A stretch of DNA of 64,000 bases from Schizophyllum amplum (taxonomy: Eukaryota > Basidiomycota > Agaricomycetes > Agaricales > Schizophyllaceae), in contig VDMD01000103.1 of NCBI GenBank assembly GCA_007026445.1, forward strand, positions 18,493 through 82,492, written 5' to 3'. The position numbers were made by a program, and so were the translations under genes. The notes below the pieces were generated by a model, which was not told where the DNA came from, made no database searches, and worked only from the letters and a program-made list of their open reading frames with translations. Positions 62,071 to 64,000 of the stretch are shown one piece after another (the first letter of the stretch is position 1; the number at the start of each line of letters is the position of its first letter).

Positions 62071-62582
62071 GAGTCGAGCTCGAGGAAAATTGGGCGGTAA
62101 AAGGCATGTTCACGGACGATCTATGGGGTACTTGCTATCTATATATCTATCTACTGTATTCTCAGAGCGTACAATCTGGATAATGTTGCTTATTACATCG
62201 ATTGCATTCACCGGTATTCCGCATAGCGAACGAGTATGCATGCGCCTTCGAGCTTTAGCGCATCAGCAACTCCCAAGCGCCCAAGGACCCGGGCCTACAA
62301 GTCAACGTCTCACCCAAAATATTTTGCTTGTCTCTGTTTGCGGTTATGGGCGCATACACAAGGTAGGATATACAGCTTATGGATCTTTAAGGTATATGAA
62401 TAGTTGGTGATTGTAGACCTGTTGTAGACTGTGCATACAGCTATATACACATGCGGTGATCATAAGTTACATTATATAGAAGAGCGTGCGTGAGCGATCA
62501 ATTCGGAAAATATTAACAAGTGCAGAAGTTACGCAGGGTCTTTAAACATGTAGGACGAGGGCAGTCAGTACAGTACCTGCAT
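62071..62582. other. Convergent intergenic
   Basis: About 510 bases, AT-richer than average, between GH20-2 (plus) and the zinc-finger gene (minus). No gene seen. Confidence 0.5.
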
Positions 62583-63606
62583 CTACCTCGAAGTGTCCAT
62601 ACGAAAGGACGGCAGAAATGCAATGGGCGGGACTGAGTCCGACTCAGCGTCCGAATCGTCTGGGTCTGTCCAGACAGCGGGCGCAAGGAGCGGCACCGAT
62701 GTGGCTTCGATGATCGTGAGGCGTGGTCTCTGCAGGTTCTGCGCATGCATACGCGAACCGGACAAACGTGGCCTGTAGTACAGGCTCTGCTCATAATCCG
62801 TTGCAGAGCCCGAAGTACTTCTTGGGGAAGGCGACGGGGAAGGCGGTCGCGGTGTCGGCGAAGGCTTGTGCAGTGCGGGATGGGGCATGTGAAGTGTCGG
62901 ATGAGGCACCTGTGATGCTGCATAGTACGGCCTCTGTTTCGTCGCATAGGGCCTCTGGGGTATCCGAGAGGGAGTGTATGGTATCGAAGAGGGCACCTGC
63001 GATGTTGACGGGGGCAGTCGAGACGTCGAGGCGGGCATCTGTGGTGGTAGGGACTGCATCTGCGTTTGTGGCGGAGGCGGGGCAGGCATCGGGGAAGCTC
63101 TCCTGCTCACACCGCCACCGCCACGTTTCGACTTCGGGACCCAGCCATGTTTGCGCTTCCTATGCTTGTTCAAGCACGACGGGTCGGCAGTATTGTAAGC
63201 GCAACTCGGGCACTGATGCTTACGCTCCTTCGTGCTGCATTGATGTCAGCCCTGGGGCGATGCGCTGGATGGACACGGCACATACTGTCTGGCACGGATG
63301 TGTATCTTCACAGTGTTCTTCTGCGGGCATCGCAGGGGGCAGTACGGGCAGATGTATGGGCTGTGAAGACAGCGTGAGAAGGCAGTACAAAGACGACGAC
63401 AGCGGGATGGGCGCGTACCGTTCGACATCGTCCTTGTCGTAGATCACGTCGAGTTCTGCGGCAGGCTCCTGCTCAGGGAGAGGCGGAGTTATTTGCCTGG
63501 TTGGAGACGCGGATGTGGCGAGGGACTGCGCAATAAGTCACGAGGGCGGTCCCAAAGGACAGGGTCAATCACGCACCTCGATGGTGACGAGGCGGACAGC
63601 GGCCAT
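62583..63606 (-). CDS. C2H2 zinc-finger protein with two fingers
   Basis: Exons complement(63577-63606, 63419-63525, 63286-63360, 62583-63234), about 287 residues. The first finger YICPYCPLRCPQKNTVKIHIRARH is split over exons 3 and 4. The second is QCPSCAYNTADPSCLNKHRKRKH. Both are C-x2-C-x12-H-x4-H. After WVPKSKR, a basic segment that could be a nuclear signal, the rest is Pro/Ser/Gln-rich low complexity ([27 protein letters not shown]) with an acidic end (TDPDDSDAESDS). Probably a transcription regulator; targets unknown. A minus-strand TATA-like CTTTATAATG lies at about 63695-63704, 90 bases before the start. Confidence 0.82.
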
Positions 63607-64000
63607 GGCGGAGCGGGACCGGCGGCTGGTAACTTCTTGCTTGGAGGAGCTGGTGGGAGCTGGTGGTGGGGAGAAATCAAAGCACGCGGCCGCTCATTAT
63701 AAAGCATCCCCGGGTGATAGTGATGGTTTGATGGGTTTTGGTCATAAAGAACTTTTGGACCATGCCACGTGCGCATGTTTATGGCCATCAAATGTTTTCC
63801 TCGCCGATCGCATGTCCTTCGCAACGGATGGTCGAGTTTATAACCTTCAGCTAGCTTCTCTTGCTATAGATCTAGGGCTGCGATGGCTTGTCTATGCTAG
63901 CATCTGTCGCTTGACGGTTCCTGCGTTCGTAGCGAATAAAGCTGACGTAGACGGTAAACAGGCCAGGCGATTCGGACTCAAGAGATGAGAGCACTGTACA
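63607..64000. other. Upstream region of the zinc-finger gene
   Basis: Right edge of the window. Contains the TATA-like element noted for the zinc-finger gene. No other gene is recognised. Confidence 0.45.

Overview
The window is nuclear DNA from a filamentous basidiomycete, most likely an Agaricomycete close to the wood-decay Polyporales. Almost every gene is cut by many 45-60 base GT-AG introns, coding DNA is GC-rich, and the genes include a fungal-specific class A glutathione transferase (GSTFuA), a GMC aryl-alcohol-oxidase-type enzyme, a CE8 pectinesterase and two secreted GH20 hexosaminidases. I see no rRNA, tRNA, CRISPR array or intact transposon. Exon coordinates were derived by hand from splice signals, reading phase and family conservation. 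They are given in each entry.

Layout, left to right. 1-2440: promoter of a GSTFuA gene lying just off the left edge, then GST-1 on the minus strand with a clearly duplicated promoter. 2528-10409: three plus-strand genes, CCR4-NOT subunit NOT2, the geranylgeranyltransferase-I beta subunit (CDC43) and a Slp1-type SUN-domain membrane protein. 10846-17250: a second GSTFuA, ALG11 (minus), a conserved protein of unknown function and a small membrane protein. 17631-29282, all minus: a Qa-SNARE, a CE8 pectinesterase, a Cdc7/SepH-type septation kinase with ARM repeats, and a GH20 hexosaminidase. 30520-34770, plus: O-acetylhomoserine sulfhydrylase (MET17) and a Tgl2-like lipase.

35432-49748 is the most unusual part. 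It holds four paralogues of one uncharacterised protein family that looks like a 2-oxoglutarate/Fe(II) dioxygenase (called DOX-A to DOX-D here). DOX-A and DOX-B are on the plus strand, DOX-C and DOX-D on the minus strand. An aldo-keto reductase, a mitochondrial ribosomal protein (uL5m) and a long disordered protein ending in a CaaX box lie among them. DOX-B and DOX-D are close copies in inverted orientation that also share a promoter block with a TATA box and a palindrome. DOX-C is broken.

50331-64000: a secreted GMC oxidase (minus), a lysine-rich HMG-like nuclear protein with a GC-AG intron (plus), eIF2-beta (minus) back to back with ATP synthase gamma (plus), a second GH20 hexosaminidase (plus), and a two-finger C2H2 protein (minus).

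Functional themes are housekeeping (mRNA decay, translation initiation, mitochondrial ATP and ribosome, N-glycan assembly, prenylation, endosomal fusion, septation) mixed with an ecological layer of detoxification, pectin and chitin breakdown and alcohol oxidation, plus the DOX cluster. Two otherwise intact genes (MET17 and the second GH20) each lack one base in a conserved exon. These could be sequence errors or true lesions.
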